Numbered from the stretch's first letter, positions 1 to 12,956 are shown. The stretch is 64,000 nt of DNA from Sphaerolaimus hirsutus (GCA_964036195.1 OZ038457.1:1153180-1217179), one strand, 5' to 3'. Numbers and translations: made by a program. The notes: generated by a model not told the origin, from the sequence alone.

Positions 1-1548
1 AAAAGTGACGCACGCAGATGCACCATAAATGTTTGTTTGCACACACGGCCCAGGGATGGAAAAACGTGGCCATTTTTAAAGGGCTTTTACTCGGCGGACC
101 GCATGCTATGCATTTTTCTGAAGGAAACACTCCAACATGTCGTTAATAAAATAAAAATAAACATTAATAAATTGTTCTGGAAATGAAGAAAAACGTTTCA
201 GGAAAAAATTCATTATCCCATGTTTGTTTGTTATGTTTTTTCAACATTTGTTTTTTCCCCAGCCCATTTTGGTGCACTGCAAAAAATAAGATCGTGAAGC
301 GGATCGTGAAGTGAAGCGGAAAAGCGGAAAAGAAGTGGTTTCCGTGAAGCGGAAAAGTGGGCTGGATGCGATGTGTGTGAAGTGGCCATTGTGAAGACAC
401 TTCCGCACGCATCCCCACGCTTCACGAAATTTTGGGATGAAGAGTCTTCAACACACTTCATCCATCCCACAATTGACAAAATTTGTGATGCACACTTCAG
501 GAACCATAGCAGCATACTTTGCATGGTTTGTGAAGTGCCTGGAGGCACAGTGAAGTGTCTTCACACTGACACTGCCTGTCTGCATGAAGACACTTCATGA
601 CACTTCACAACCAACCACTTTTTTGCAGTGTTTCCCTTGGTGCTAAATACCAGCAACCGAGTGTTGCCTCATGGTGCTGGTGCTATTTTTGGGGGAATGG
701 CATCTGTGCTGGTGTGGTGCATGTTTTTCTAGTGCCCAGGGTGCCAGACTGCCCGGTTCCCTTTCTAAGGACTGTCAGAGGTTCCTGTGCGATGCCGTCC
801 CATATTTTGCTGGTGCCTTTTACATCACTAGCACCAACCATGTTTAACAAAAAAAGTAGAATTGAAAGAAAATGTGTGGATTTTGCTAAAGTAATTCAGA
901 AAAATACCGTTTTGCTGCACTTTCTATCATCCTTAATTATTTGTTCGATAAAAGTCGCTCACATTTAACATTTACTAGCAATGAGCCAGCCAGAATATAT
1001 CTTTTTGTGCAGTTTTTTGCAATTTCCATTCTGCAGCAATCAATTCAATGCCATTAATTAAATGGCACTAGGTGCCCCATTTTACATAATATTTCTATCA
1101 TATTTTGCCATCACTGGATGTGAGTGAGTGAGAAAGCATAGTGATTCCATGTAGGTATTCTGTTTGGTGATATGATATTTTAGTTCACATGTTTTATGTT
1201 TTGCAGCACATTGTACATGAAAAGGTATTTACTGTTTACACAGCTGTACCGGTCATATTTTGTATTAGATGCAGTCCAGCTGACTGTATTTTTCTATGTA
1301 TTTTATGCAAAACTTTCTTCACGTTTTTAGTTTGAAATTAGTAACTGAATTAAGTTTCTGGAAAAACTCAAGCAATGCTGTATTCCCGAAAATCTTCTAA
1401 TTTTCACGTTTCCGAACATCCTATTAGATGATAAACACATTCACTTTCTGTGTTTCAAAAGTGTATTCATTAAATCACATCGTTTGTGCTGATAGCCATT
1501 ATCACTTCAAAGTTCAAACCTGCCATCAAAACTGAGACAAGATTCTAT
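1..1548. other. AT-rich host DNA without a convincing gene
   Basis: No frame here looks coding. At about 280-620 there is a patch of degenerate CACTTCA/TGAAGTG and GAAGCGGAAAA repeats, which explains the short open frames. The first 150 bases carry one end of a dispersed element (a block with GCATGCTATGCATTTTTCTG near 100) that recurs in inverse orientation near 6780-6840 and 8200-8250. Nothing else is recognised. Confidence 0.6.
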
Positions 1549-1699
1549 TTACCGTATTTCCTCAAAATACCCCCGGGGGGTGATTGTTTCAGAGTGAGAA
1601 TTTTGAGGGGGGGGGGGGTTAAACTAGGGGGGTATTTCGAGGGGAAGGCTTATTATTTCGCCAGAAATTTTTTGAAATCCCGGTACAAATTTGCAAAGT

Positions 1700-2300
1700 T
1701 GTACAAAGGTACGTACGTTTAGTCGAAAAATACGCGTACGCGAGTACGCAGTAAATACATTTACATATACTTTTTAAAAAAATACCGTACGCACTTGTAC
1801 GCGTACATTTTCAAAGCATACGCGTATGGAAAATGTATTTCTTAACATTCAATGTGGGACACATCTATAAAGTATAGCTATAAAGCTATGTATTTACAGA
1901 AGCGGTTCCGTTGAAATATACGCGGGGGTAGTGCCTTTCAAAATAAAAAAACATCAACCAAATCAAAATGGTTGTGGAGACAATAGAAGTGGAAACGAGT
2001 TGGGAGAGCGACGATTTTTATCTCCTAGAATACCTAAAGAGACCTTGAGAGCTATTTTATCTATCATTTGCTCATAGAAAAACATACGTTGTGTAGTCCA
2101 CGGACGAAAAAGTGAAGAATTGCCAACTTTTACATATTGTATGAAGAAAAGTAGTCGTTGCTACACTCAAGTACCCACATTTACGCATACGTATGAGTAA
2201 AAAAATGTATTTTACGTTTTCTATACTTTGTGGTGAGTAAAAAATACTTTACGTTTACGTATACTTTTAAAAATGTCAGTAATTATAACAACTCTGCAAA
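1700..2300. repeat. Dispersed ~600-bp repeat, copy 1 (TACGCGTACG-rich)
   Basis: This block is rich in alternating TACG/CGTA words and is closely matched by 5190-5790 (shared words AAATACGCGTACGCGAG and TACCGTACGCACTTGTACGC, and a shared right end CAACTCTGCAA). Both ends carry related ACGTTTAC-type words in opposite orientation, suggesting a non-autonomous DNA transposon. No coding frame is seen. Confidence 0.6.
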
Positions 2301-2349
2301 TTTGTCGTTTGTAACGTACGTGGACGTCGAAAAATGCACCAATAAACAC

Positions 2350-3857
2350 CATGGGGCAGTCCCAAGCCCTGTAAAGTGTAAAGTAAAGTGTCAAGTCAAA
2401 TGTCAAATGTAAAGTAAAGTGTCAAGTTAAATGTCAAATGTAAAGTCAAGTGTCAAATGTAAAGTCAAATGTAAAGTAAAGTGTCAAGTCAAATGTCAAA
2501 TGTAAAGTAAAGTGTCAAGTTAAATGTCAAATGTAAAGTCAAGTGTCAAATGTAAAGTCAAATGTAAAGTAAAGTGTCAAATGTAAAGTCAAATGCAAAG
2601 TCAAGTATCAAATGTAAAGTAAAGTGTCAAATGTAAAGTCAAATGTAAAGTCAAGTGTCAAATGTCATGAAAAACATAAAAAAAACCACAAAAAAATTTA
2701 AATATTAAACGGAAAGTTATTATACTCCAGTTACTTTTCACCCTGCATGCGTGGTTCCCGTTGGAAGCGTGCCAACGGTTTTTTGCTAATGCGATTTTCA
2801 CAGAAAGTTGAAAATAGTCATCTCAGTAATGTCACTATACGTTAACTTATTCACAACAATGATTTTTTCATCTTTTATACAAAAATTGCATGCTTTATCA
2901 TCATTGGCATGCTTCCAACCTGAGACATAAATGAGTGCGAGGGCAGAGTATCATGTCCGCCGAGTATAAATCCAACCGAAATGGACTCTGACATGTATTT
3001 ATTGCATTATGTCGGATGTATCGTGAATCTGCAGTATTAATTATTGGCAGATTGACAGATCTTAACATGTGTCGAGTATCAAATCGACTGCTTAATTTTA
3101 AAAAATCGGATCATGTAAGTATGTTAATTTGGCTCACATCCAAGTTACAGGTTATGTGTTGTTCGAATGAGAGTGAAAGCTGTCGAAATGGGATTTTTTG
3201 CTTAAAATTGCTAAACTTAGCTCCATTTTGACATTCATTATTTTCGCATTCATAATTAGCCATATTCATAGTTGAATACCGATTTTTACAGCGATTTCAA
3301 AACATTTGGCATTCTGCCGACTAACCAATCTGGCCAACGTCACAAAAGGGGAAATTGTCTCCGAAAAATGGAACAGTCACTGCATGTAATCCTGGCAGCT
3401 AGCCAAAACAGCTGTTTGGATCCACCCATTTGTATGGGTACATACTTCATATAGGTATACATGTGTCAGTTAATGTGTCAGCCGCTATTAGCCACCATTT
3501 CCGGCTACTTAATCATCTTCTGTGGTGATTATCGGTGAAGTGGACATTTTTATTTTTTTTCTTCTTGACATTGCAGTTTCGATAAACAGATTTCGTGATT
3601 TTAATTTAAATATTTTTCTTTTTTCGGGAATTTTTTTCATTTGTCATGACAATTGACACTTTACTTGACACTTTACTTTACATTTGACTTTACATTTAAC
3701 ACTTTACTTTACACTTGACACTTTACTTGACACTTTACTTTAAATTTGACACTTTAATTTACATTTGACACTTTACTTTACATTTGACATTTGACTTGAC
3801 ACTTTACTTTACATTTGACACTTTACTTTACACTTTACAGGGCTTGGGATTGGCACC
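2350..3857. mobile_element. Foldback element with minisatellite arms
   Basis: The terminal inverted repeats are built around TCCCAAGCCCTGTAAAGTG (left from 2360; inverse ending about 3849). Each runs inward into a tandem array of AAGTGTCAAATGTA-type words: the left arm is about 2370-2670 and the inverted right arm about 3645-3845. The middle (2680-3640) is unrelated AT-rich DNA and carries the GTCCGCCGAGTATA motif near 2960. Related ends occur at 51607-51805, inside the Polinton, and at 60820-61598. The structure resembles FB/Galileo-type foldback transposons, but no transposase is visible. Confidence 0.65.
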
Positions 3858-4154
3858 ATGTAATAGAGTCTATACACTTACATAAGTATGTAGATGGTGT
3901 AACAAAGTTCTAACGTAACACAGTGGTTCTTTTTAACGTCTGTTCTGCATTGCCCGGAACACAAACCGCAGCTTTAGTCATGTATGTTCCCTTTACATAC
4001 AATTAGGGGGGGGGGGGGTATTTCGAGGGGGTGGGTAATTATTTCATAGTGTCCATTTTGAGGTAGGGGGGTATTTCGAGACGGGGGTATTTCGAGGGGC
4101 GGGGGGGTAGTTCGAGGAAATACGGTAGACCACGGCGGCTGCAAATAAATTCAA

Positions 4155-4700
4155 GGGTCTATCGTATTTCCTCGAAATACCCCCCCCCCCTCAAAATGGC
4201 CACTATGAATTTATTAGCACGCCCCTCGAAATACCCGCCCCCCAAATTGAGTGTACAGAGAACATATTTATGTACACCACTGATCACTAACATCCAACCA
4301 CGAGCGATTTTTTTTTTAAACGTTCGCCACCCCCGATCTAGGACTTATCGGTTGGATGTGTTCCATGAAAAATGAAGTTTAAACATTTGTCTAAAAAAGT
4401 ATATGGGCACCCCCCACAGAAACCCCCCGTGGGCCGTTTACACGGCCCACGGGGGGTTTCTGCCGGGGGTGCCCATATACTTTTTTAGACAAATGTTTAA
4501 ACTTCATTTTTCATGGAACACATCCAACCGATAAGTCCTAGATCGGGGGTGGCAAACTTTTTAAAAAAAAATCGCTCGTGGTTGGATGTAAGTGATCAGT
4601 GGTGTACATGACAAAACTGCGGTTTGTGATTTGGGTGATGCAAAACACACGTTAAAAACAATGAATTCTTATGTAAGAACAGTGTTTATGCCATCTACAG
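4155..4700. mobile_element. Second ACCGTATTTCCTCG-family MITE, interrupted by a palindrome
   Basis: It begins with CGTATTTCCTCGAAATACC at 4159 and follows the same internal sequence as the 7412 copy (GCGGTTTG..., AAAACACACGTTAAAAA). It is interrupted at 4270-4609 by a palindromic foldback. The right end is not clear. Confidence 0.4.
4270..4609. repeat. 340-bp near-perfect palindrome (foldback)
   Basis: The sequence from 4270 reads as the reverse complement of the sequence ending at 4609, with its centre near 4440 at GGGCCGTTTACACGGCCC. Only a few mismatches are visible, for example in the A/T runs at 4308-4320 and 4555-4572. It probably inserted as a foldback transposon into the surrounding MITE. 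Confidence 0.85.
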
Positions 4701-4710
4701 AAATTACTTA

Positions 4711-5118
4711 CCGCAAATCCTCGAATAAGACCCCCCCCCTCGAATAACTCCCCCCTTGAATAACTCCCCCCTGTTGGCGAGCTGAGGAAAAAATAACTCC
4801 CCCCCTCGAATAACTCCCCCCTCTTGAATAACTTCCCCCACTGGATGAAAGAATAGTATACAAAAACACAAAATAATATTAGCCTACAGCAGCGACAGCA
4901 GCTACATGATGTGTATGCAGTGTATACACATCTTTTAATTGTTCTTGTACAGTTAAATACCTGAAATACATGAGTTTACAGACAGCACCCATGTAACAAG
5001 TTTTCTGAGGAAAAAATAACTCCCCCCTCGAATAACTCCCCCCCTTGAATAACTCCCCCCTCCAAAACGTCTGACGAAAAAATAACTCCCCTGGGGTCTT
5101 ATTCGAGGATTTGCGGTA
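4711..5118. mobile_element. MITE with ACCGCAAATCCTCGAATAAG ends
   Basis: The left end near 4711 (TACCGCAAATCCTCG) is mirrored by CGAGGATTTGCGGTA at about 5104-5118. Inside each end are several CTCGAATAACTCCCCCC-type sub-repeats. It is about 408 bp and non-coding. Confidence 0.7.
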
Positions 5119-5189
5119 TATAAGTCCATAGATACTTATATAATGTAGTTTTTACCACTAAGCCGAAGTTACAGCACAAAGAGTTGTTA

Positions 5190-5790
5190 AAAGGTACGTT
5201 CGTTTACTCGAAAAATACGCGTACGCGAGTACGCGGTAAATACATTTACATATACTTTTCAAAAAAATACCGTACGCACTTGTACGCGTACACTTTCAAA
5301 GCGTACGCGTACGGAAAATGTATTTATGAACATTCAATGTGGGACATGTTTATAAAGTAACTACACTGTGATGTATTTACAGAAGTGGTTCCATTGAATA
5401 TTTTAGATATGTGGGGGTAGTGCCTTTAAAAATTTCAAAATTCGCAACCAAATCGAAATGGTTGTGGAGACAATGGATGTGGTAAACGAGTCGGGAGAAC
5501 GATGATTTTTATCTCCTAGAAAAAAGAGACCTTGAAAACTATATAATCTGTCATTTGCTTATGGAAAAACATACGTTGTGCTGTACGCGTATGAAAAAGT
5601 GCCCACTCTCTATTCAGTGCCACACATTCTATGAAGAAAAGTAGTCGTTCCTACACTCACAACAAAGTACCCACATTTACGCGTACGTACGAGTAAAAAA
5701 AAAGTATTTTACGTTTTCTATACTTTGTGGTGAGTAAAAGAAATACTTTACGTTTACATATACTTTTAAAAAAGTTCAGTAATTCTAACA
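5190..5790. repeat. Dispersed ~600-bp repeat, copy 2
   Basis: This is the second copy of the TACGCGTACG-rich repeat seen at 1700-2300, in the same orientation and ending with the same CAACTCTGCAA block. It directly abuts the inverted-repeat element at 5801-6136. Confidence 0.6.
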
Positions 5791-5800
5791 ACTCTGCAAT

Positions 5801-6136
5801 GACAAATAGGAGCTGAAGCGACAAATTACAAATACACAAGAATGCTTAGAGATATTCATCAATAAATTGACATGTTGATTAAGATATAAATCAAACTTAA
5901 AAATTTCGAAATTTATCAGCAACTTTTCTCGTCGGAATTGCCGACAAATAGCGAAATTTTTATTTTAAATTTATATTTCGAAAATTACTGGAGCTTTTTG
6001 GATAATTTTCGGACACGATGTAGAGTAGATATCCGTTAATGCTTTCAACATCTCAATTCGGGATGGATATCTCTAAGCGTTCTTGAATATATGTAATTTG
6101 TCAACACTGAATTTTTCGATTCAGCTCCTATTTGTC
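5801..6136. mobile_element. 336-bp MITE/foldback
   Basis: The left end GACAAATAGGAGCTGAA is mirrored by TTCAGCTCCTATTTGTC at the right end, and inner arms also match (AATGCTTAGAGATATTCATC against ATATCTCTAAGCGTT). No open frame is credible. The flanking 6137-7411 is AT-rich DNA in which I see no gene. Confidence 0.7.
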
Positions 6137-7411
6137 GTTGTGCTGTAACTCCGGCTTTAAGCACGCATCGTTTGTGCACATTTGGCATTCCGCCAGAAAA
6201 AAGCACCCGTAAATTTCGACTAGAGTGTCTAAAAGTCAATGGCGGAAACGAAAAGTTGACACCGTGATTTTCTGTCCAAAATGTGCACTTGGAGAAAGGA
6301 TTGCAAAAGCTAAACATTGTAGTAAAGTGCATTTGGAATTAATAATTTATGGCTTAAGCTTACACACAAAATCTCCACATGCAACCCCAGGCTTGAGTAG
6401 CAGAAAATATGCAGAGTTGCCTTACTTTAGCAACAGAAGATAGCAAATGAAAACTCTAAAATTCGAAAACGTTTTTGAATTTTCGAATTTTTTTGCTTTA
6501 TAAAAATTAGTTTTTAATCGGAAAAAAATGGTTGATAAATCGAAATTTTTGCTATCACAGAGTGACGGTGCGTTTTAGAAACAAATAAACTGGGATAAAA
6601 AAACAGTCACTAAAAACTCTTTTAAATATATAAATGAGTTGAACAACAAGCTATTCGCCACTTGCAAATTAGACAAAATTTATCCTATAAAGAAAAAGGT
6701 GGAGCCAAGTCAAACCAAGTTGTTTCGCGCCAGAAATCACTTTTTTGAACAATTTTTATTTCATTATTGATGACGTCATGATGGAATGTTTCCTTCAGAA
6801 AAATGCATAGCATGCGGTCAGCCAGCCGACAAATGGTACACAAGTATCAATTGACTACTCGCTCTCCTACACAAATGAATAATTGTTGACAGTTGGAAAT
6901 AAGTATTTATGTGTCATAATTTGTGTAAAAATTATATTACGGTAATTGGACACTTAAGCTAGATAGAAATATCGAAGTATGGCTCACTAATTGCGGAACA
7001 ACCCTTCAAAATCCTTTAATCCGCGTGTGAAATTCTCCATATTATTATCTCGACGGCGATATTTTCAACACAACACACTAACCCGTCGGCCAGCCTCCAT
7101 TTGTACATCACTAAACTATAAAAACTAAAACAAATACTATTTCGGTCCAAAACGAGTGGCAGAAATGCACCGAACGCGTTCCCATTACAATTACAAAGGG
7201 AGTTCGTCCGAATCGAAAACGATGACATTTACAGAGGCGCTGCTGAAGCTCAGACGCAGTAAAAGGTGTTTTGCTTGAAAATGTGACGCGTATCACAGTG
7301 TTGTGGCCACTCAAGCTAGTTTTTATGGTATACTTGGCGGACCGTAAAGTATGTGTCCAAAATTATTTATGTCTTAGTCTAAAACGGGCGAGTCCCGAGT
7401 ACGATACTTAT

Positions 7412-7828
7412 GTACCGTATTTCCTCGAAATACCCCCCCCTCCCTCAAAATGGACACTATGAACTTATAAACCCCCCCTCGATATACCCCCCCCCCCAAT
7501 TTAGTGTATAGTGAACGTAAATGACAAAGGCTGCGGTTTGTCATCTGGGTAATGCAAAACACACGTTAAAAACGATGACTCTGTTATGTGAGAACAGTGA
7601 ATATACGTCTACACACTTATACAAGTCTTTAAAGTCTTATAAATGGCAATTTTTGTTGCATTTTCGACGTCTGCATACGTTTCAGACGACAATTTAGTAC
7701 TTGATTTTCAAAAAATTTCTGGCGAAATAATACCCCCCTCGAAATACCCCCCTCGTTTAACCCCCCCCTCAAAATTCTCACTCTGAAAAAATAAACCCCC
7801 CGGAGGTATTTCGAGGAAATACGGTATA
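7412..7828. mobile_element. Compact MITE, ACCGTATTTCCTCGAAATAC family
   Basis: Terminal inverted repeats TACCGTATTTCCTCGAAATA and TATTTCGAGGAAATACGGTA bound about 417 bp that is rich in C tracts. It is the intact reference copy for the damaged members at 1549-4128 and 4155-4700. Confidence 0.75.
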
Positions 7829-8260
7829 CTCGGCGGACATGATACTCTGCCCTCGCACTCATTTATGTCTCACGTTGGAAGCGTGCCAATGATGATAAAG
7901 CAGGCGATTTTGGTATAAAAAAATGAAAAAGATCATTGTTGTGAATAAGTTAACGTATAGCGTTATAACAGAGGTGACTTTTTTCAACTTTCCGTGAAAA
8001 TCGCATGCGTAAGAAATCGTTGGCACGCTTCCAGGGCGAACCACGCGTGCAGGGTGTAAAGTAACTGGAGTATATGCCATTTCACAAAAAAAATATTTTA
8101 AAAAGAAAACGGCGGAGTCGCGTAAAAGCGACAAAGGTTGTTTCCTGAAATGGTTTTTCTTTTAGGCTGAAACAATTTTTATTTTATTAACGATGACGTC
8201 ATGATGGAGTGTTTCCTTCAGAAAAATGCATAGCTTGCGGTCCGCCGGCGCAGAGTGTAT
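7827..8260. mobile_element. Element with CTCGGCGGAC-type ends
   Basis: The left end TATACTCGGCGGACATGATACTCT is followed by internal inverted words (GTTGGAAGCGTGCCAA near 7873 and TTGGCACGCTTCCA near 8020). The right side carries GCATAGCTTGCGGTCCGCC near 8228-8247. Parts recur at 2880-2965 and inside a Polinton intron near 44947-45120. The boundaries are approximate. Confidence 0.4.
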
Positions 8261-8767
8261 CAATTAGAAAACTCGTTCAAAAACTGAATGGTTACGCGAA
8301 TGCTGATTGACGCTTCCCCCATCCCGCAACTGACCACAGACTCAGCACTAGTGTTGGGATGCACATATCAATTTACACAAATGATCTGTCCATGAACTAC
8401 TGTTAAAGGAGATCGACAAGGTTTTGATCGAGTTTTCAAATTTGAACCGTGACAACTATCGGGTGGGCGCGCCAGCTTGATCCCTCGCTGCCGAGGGAGG
8501 GCGCAAGCGACCCACCCATAATATGGTCGGACACACCAAAATGCGGAAATCGCATTTAGCTTGTGTCACGCAATTTCTTCTAATAGAAGGGCATTGTATT
8601 TTTTGCTAACTTTTTTACCCGCCTTTCTATTGGAGACGCCCTTCTATTGGATGCTGCCCTTTTAACATTTCTCAATTTCTGCCAAGGTTTTCCAAAGTGT
8701 TATGTCACAGACGATTCATGGAATGAAAATTCATATCTTTCATTCGACATTTGATGTTAAAATAGCA

Positions 8768-9195
8768 TTACCGTATTACCTCGAAATACCCCAGGGGGTT
8801 AATTATTTCGCCAGCAAAATTTGAGGGGGGGGGATAATTCGAGGGGGGGTTTATTCGAGGGGGGGTTCTATTATTTCGCCAGAGATTTTCGGAAATTCCC
8901 CATACGCAGACGTAGAAAAATCGAACAGTCACATAGATTTACATGTGTTTATAGGCATATATTACTGTATATACACAAAAACCCTCCCCTAACGTCACTT
9001 AATCATCAGTTTTAACGTGTGTTCTGCATAGTACAGATCACAAACTGCGGTATTTGTTATGTACGTTCACGTTACACTCAATTTTAGGGGGGTATTTCGA
9101 GGGGGGGGGGTTATTATTTCCTCAGCCGAAATTTAGGGGGGTATTTCGAGGGGGGGTCAATTCAAGGGGGGGGAATAATTCGAGGTAATACGGTA
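8768..9195. mobile_element. MITE with ACCGTATTACCTCGAA ends
   Basis: TTACCGTATTACCTCGAA at the left is mirrored by TTCGAGGTAATACGGTAA at the right, about 425 bp with long G tracts. It is a sister subfamily of the 7412-7828 element. 9196-9895 is AT-rich with no gene that I can support. Confidence 0.7.
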
Positions 9196-9895
9196 AATCA
9201 ATGGACCAAAGCCACTAAATGGCAGGGTCCGCTGACACTTTTTATAATTTTTATGCATTTGGCACAATCCCAGCAGGGTTTTTTCACCATCCTTTCGAAT
9301 ACCACCTTTTATTCACTTTGTGCTGTAAGTGATGTTTTTGAAAAGTTTTTTTAAACGGTGAAAACTCTGGCCAACCCTATTCCCAATTCATAAAAAAGTC
9401 ATTCAATCTGATGATTCAATTCATTCTAATACAAAACAATAACCCAGCGGAACAAATCAAGGACTTACCCTAGGTAGGATTGGTACAATTCCAATCCTGT
9501 TACAAACTGTCACATTTCCATGCAACACCTTCAAAGGCAGCACCATCTCAAAGTTCATGACCACTGTTTGCATGGAAACAGAGACAATGCTGAACATCCT
9601 GATGAAAGGTGGGAACAGGAATCACCAGAAGGTTGATTGTTTTGGTTTATTGACATTTTTCTGATGATTTTATTAATGCTTGATGCTTTTTTGTTGTGTT
9701 TAGTGTTACAATAATCTTGGGAAATTTGTATTTTCAAATAGAAAGAGACTAAAATAAGAAAATATTAAAAATTTTGTATATTTTTATTTATTTTCTCAAG
9801 GTTTTCCAAGAGAGATTCAATTATTTGTTTTATAAGAAGGACATACAAAAATTATAAATATTCAATTTTTATAAATACATATCTGATCTATATTT

Positions 9896-10341
9896 CCTCT
9901 GCATTTTTTAGAGGAATTTCATTTCATTTTTGAGAAATTTTCTGAGATTATGTTTAGGTAATTATATTTTCTCTGCATTTTTTAGAGGAATTTCATTTCA
10001 TTTTTGAGAAATTTTCTGAGATTATATTTAGGTAATTATATTTTCTCTGCATTGTTTAGAGGAATTTCATTTCATTTTTGAGAAATTTCTGAGATTATAT
10101 TTAGGTAATTATATGTTCTCTGCATTTTTTAGAGGAATTTCATTTCATTTTTGAGAAATTTTCTGAGATTATGTTTAGGTAATTATATTTTCTCTGCATT
10201 TTTTAGAGGAATTTCATTTCATTTTTGAGAAATTTTCTGAGATTATATTTAGGTAATTATATTTTCTCTGCATTGTTTAGAGGAATTTCATTTCATTTTT
10301 GAGAAATTTTCTGAGATTATGTTTAGGTAATTATATTTTCT
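9896..10341. repeat. Tandem repeat, six units of ~74 bp
   Basis: Units begin with TCTCTGCATTTTTTAGAGG near 9896, 9970, 10044, 10117, 10191 and 10265, a period of 73-74 bp. They differ by a few substitutions and a one-base deletion. Each unit contains GAGGAATTTC and GAGAAATTTTCTGAG, so it can form small hairpins. Confidence 0.9.
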
Positions 10342-10509
10342 GAAAAACACCTATTGTTGTTTGTTGTGTGTGTGAAACTATACTATTGGTTAATTGATTT
10401 GATACACTTTCCATATTTCAATACATCTCACAAAATTTTGCACAATAATTTATTTTGTTCTTCAAAATGAGAAAAAAAACAAATCACTTAAACAAATGTT
10501 ACAGAAGAT

Positions 10510-11161
10510 ATGCCAGTCAAATTGGCGTCAGACCGTATTTATACAAGAAAGAAATGTCACTGTGGACTTCTTAATGAATTTGGTGAGTAAATACAAATTT
10601 CTCAATTTTTTCGTTGTTAACAAAGATGGATATTTTTGTAAAATTCAAACATGTCAGATGCTTTCACAAGGAACGGGAACAACATGGAATGTGAACCATT
10701 TTTGATGGCAGCTTTAGAAGACTTTTCAGCCATTGTGGATAATCCACAATCAATTTATCAGTGCCCACTGTGTGAGCAATTTCTCAGAGTGAGTTTTTTT
10801 CTATTTTAAACTTTATGGGAATTAAAAAAAATCGTTATGTTGGAAAACTTACTCTACCAAAATTGCCTCACACTAATAAATACACCCAAATAAATACACA
10901 CTTCAAATATGTATTGACAAAAATGCCAGGATTTTATAGTCATCCAGGGGAAACACAGTTCAGATGCAACTTTCTGACAACTTAGAGACACCGAACTTAC
11001 ACACATCCATACACATTTACCAGCACTTTGTAGCACATAAAAGTGAGAAAATGCCACCTATGGAAGCTGCTGCAGTGGTTTGCACTGACATGGCCCATCA
11101 GCTTGTTGAAAAAGTTGAAAGTGAAAAAGTGAAAAACAACACCACAACACATCATACTTAA
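10510..11161 (+). CDS. Possible small three-exon zinc-binding protein
   Basis: I read three exons joined by good splice sites: 10510-10582 (donor GTGAGT), 10658-10788 (donor GTGAGT, acceptor GTCAG) and 10940-11161 (acceptor TATAG). Phases agree at both junctions and give 141 residues from an ATG to TAA. The middle exon carries CPLCEQF and the last exon carries paired histidines in HIYQHFVAH, so a C2H2-like zinc site is possible; exon 1 adds CHCG. No family was recognised. It may be a host gene or a gene fragment caught among repeats. The model rests only on splice signals and reading phase. Confidence 0.4.
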
Positions 11162-12956
11162 AAAGCAAAAAAATTCGATAGATTGACTGGATTTTGAATA
11201 TAATTTTTTTTAAATATTTTCTCCAAGATTTCCAGAAAAATTCAAATATATTTTCTCGGCGTTAAAAAGATTTTCGAGAGAGTTTCTGGGATTATATTGA
11301 ATTCCTTTTTCTCAAAATCGCCCATTTTGATACTCAAAGCTGCCCATAAAGTGGCAGAGAGTTTCATTAAAATTGTCAATGACCGAAAGCTAGTTTGTGG
11401 CTAACATCACTTGTCAAGTCAGTACACTGTGTTTCCCCGCACCACACTAATAAAACTCTGGTCACCAAAAATAGCCCAAATGCAAATCGCAAATTCAAAA
11501 TCAAATCCCAAATGGCTCAAATCTTGCAAACTGTAAATACATTATCCATTTGGATACTATCCAAAATAGATGTTTTATCACATCATCAGTCAAAATCTAG
11601 AATACCCTGAACAAGAAAACATTTGCATTCAGGTGCGGGGGTCTTCCCCCCTGGTCCAGTGTCCCAACTGCTTCACTGCGTTAGTTTGGGCATGGGGGTC
11701 GGTAGATTTGGGACAGATGTTTAGGATAGATAGATGGGGCCAAACCCCCCCCCCCGTGAAATGTGGAAAATGTCAAATGGCCAATAAATGCAAAAGAAAG
11801 TTTTACTGGGCACTTCATATTTTACGTTACATTTGACTAACTTGTTTAATTTTAGGTAAAAATGTGAAATTTTGGATGGATTTGAAAATTTGAATAAATC
11901 CACACTGATTAATAAAAAGCACCCGCCAAAACAGTAACTTTATTTGAGAAAAAGAACATTGACCGCTTTTCAGGGGTCTCCAGGATTTTGGCCCTTGCGG
12001 GGGCTGGATAGATAGCAAATCGCTCCTCCAGAGGGATAGATAGCTGGAAAAATTTTCTGGGGGGGGGGCTGGGGGGGGGGGCTTGGGGGGGGGGCTGGCG
12101 GGGGCACAATATATAGGCTTTTTTAAGGTTAAGAAGGCAGAAAGGGGAAAAAATCGCTAATAATCAGTTAAAAGTAGCCAAAAGTAGGTATAAAATGGCT
12201 AAAAATAGGTATATAACCATGTATATAGCCGGAAAGCACGATTTTGAAGGTGAAAAACTATAAAAAGGTGCGAAAATTGGTGATTTTGAGCGAAAATTTG
12301 GGCAAAATTTCTCAAAAACCACTCCAGATAGATAGATAGCTGAGCGATTTGGGGGGGGGGTCTTTGGGGGTAGTAGCCAAAAATTTTGCCTCGGGATAGA
12401 TAGATAGCTGAGCGGCCTCCGGGATAGATAGATAGCTGGCCGATTTGGGGGGGGGGCAGCCCCCCCCAGCCCCCCCCTAGGAGACCCCTGCCGCTTTTTG
12501 ACACTTTATTTCAAATACAAAATAATGAAATCCCTGATTAAAATTTAAAATTCACAAAACTTTTTCCTCGAGCAGACTTTATGCGGGCCGAAAAATGAGC
12601 TTCCGACAAACTGTCTTTTTACGATTGATGGGGAGCTGCGCTTTGTTGGCTGTGGGCATCGGCACAGTTAGTGAAATGAAAAATACCACATACCGCATTT
12701 CTTCTAATAGAAGGGCGTTTCCAATAGAAGGGCATCTCCAATAAAAGGTTCAAAAACTGCTGGAATGTATGCTGGATGTGTGAAATGCACAAAAATAAAA
12801 AAGGTCAGCGGATTCTGTTATTTAATGGCTTTAGTCATTGATGCTGGATGAATTCTATATTGGATGAATTCTATGATTATATTATGTTGGATGAATTCTA
12901 AGACTCGTGATTATATGAATATTCTGTGGTGTAACACTTTGGAAAACCTTGGCAGA
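11162..12956. other. Low-complexity host DNA
   Basis: No gene is supported. Between about 11700 and 12500 there are G/C homopolymers and repeated GATAGATAGCTGAGCG words, related in inverse orientation to the minisatellite at 48401-49490. Near 12695-12750 there is a fragment of an element with ends CTTCTAATAGAAGGGCG, also seen at 8574-8670 and 60605-60710. Confidence 0.6.
12952..12956. other. Target-site duplication of the BEL/Pao element, left copy
   Basis: GCAGA immediately precedes the left LTR and is repeated directly after the right LTR at 60570-60574. Five-base duplications are normal for BEL/Pao integration. Confidence 0.9.

Larger units (their letters stand above)
1549..4128. mobile_element. 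MITE with ACCGTATTTCCTC ends, split by nested elements
   Basis: The left end near 1549 reads TACCGTATTTCCTC followed by C/G tracts. The matching inverted end, TTCGAGGAAATACGGTA, lies near 4110-4128. The interior contains at least two other insertions: the TACGCGTACG-rich element at 1700-2300 and the satellite-armed foldback at 2350-3857. The same end sequence bounds compact copies at 7412-7828 and 8768-9195, which gives the family's normal size of about 420 bp. I see no coding capacity, so it is presumed non-autonomous. Confidence 0.55.

Noticed and set aside
7629..7862. Glycine/proline frames in host DNA
   Set aside because: They come from C/G tracts and MITE ends.
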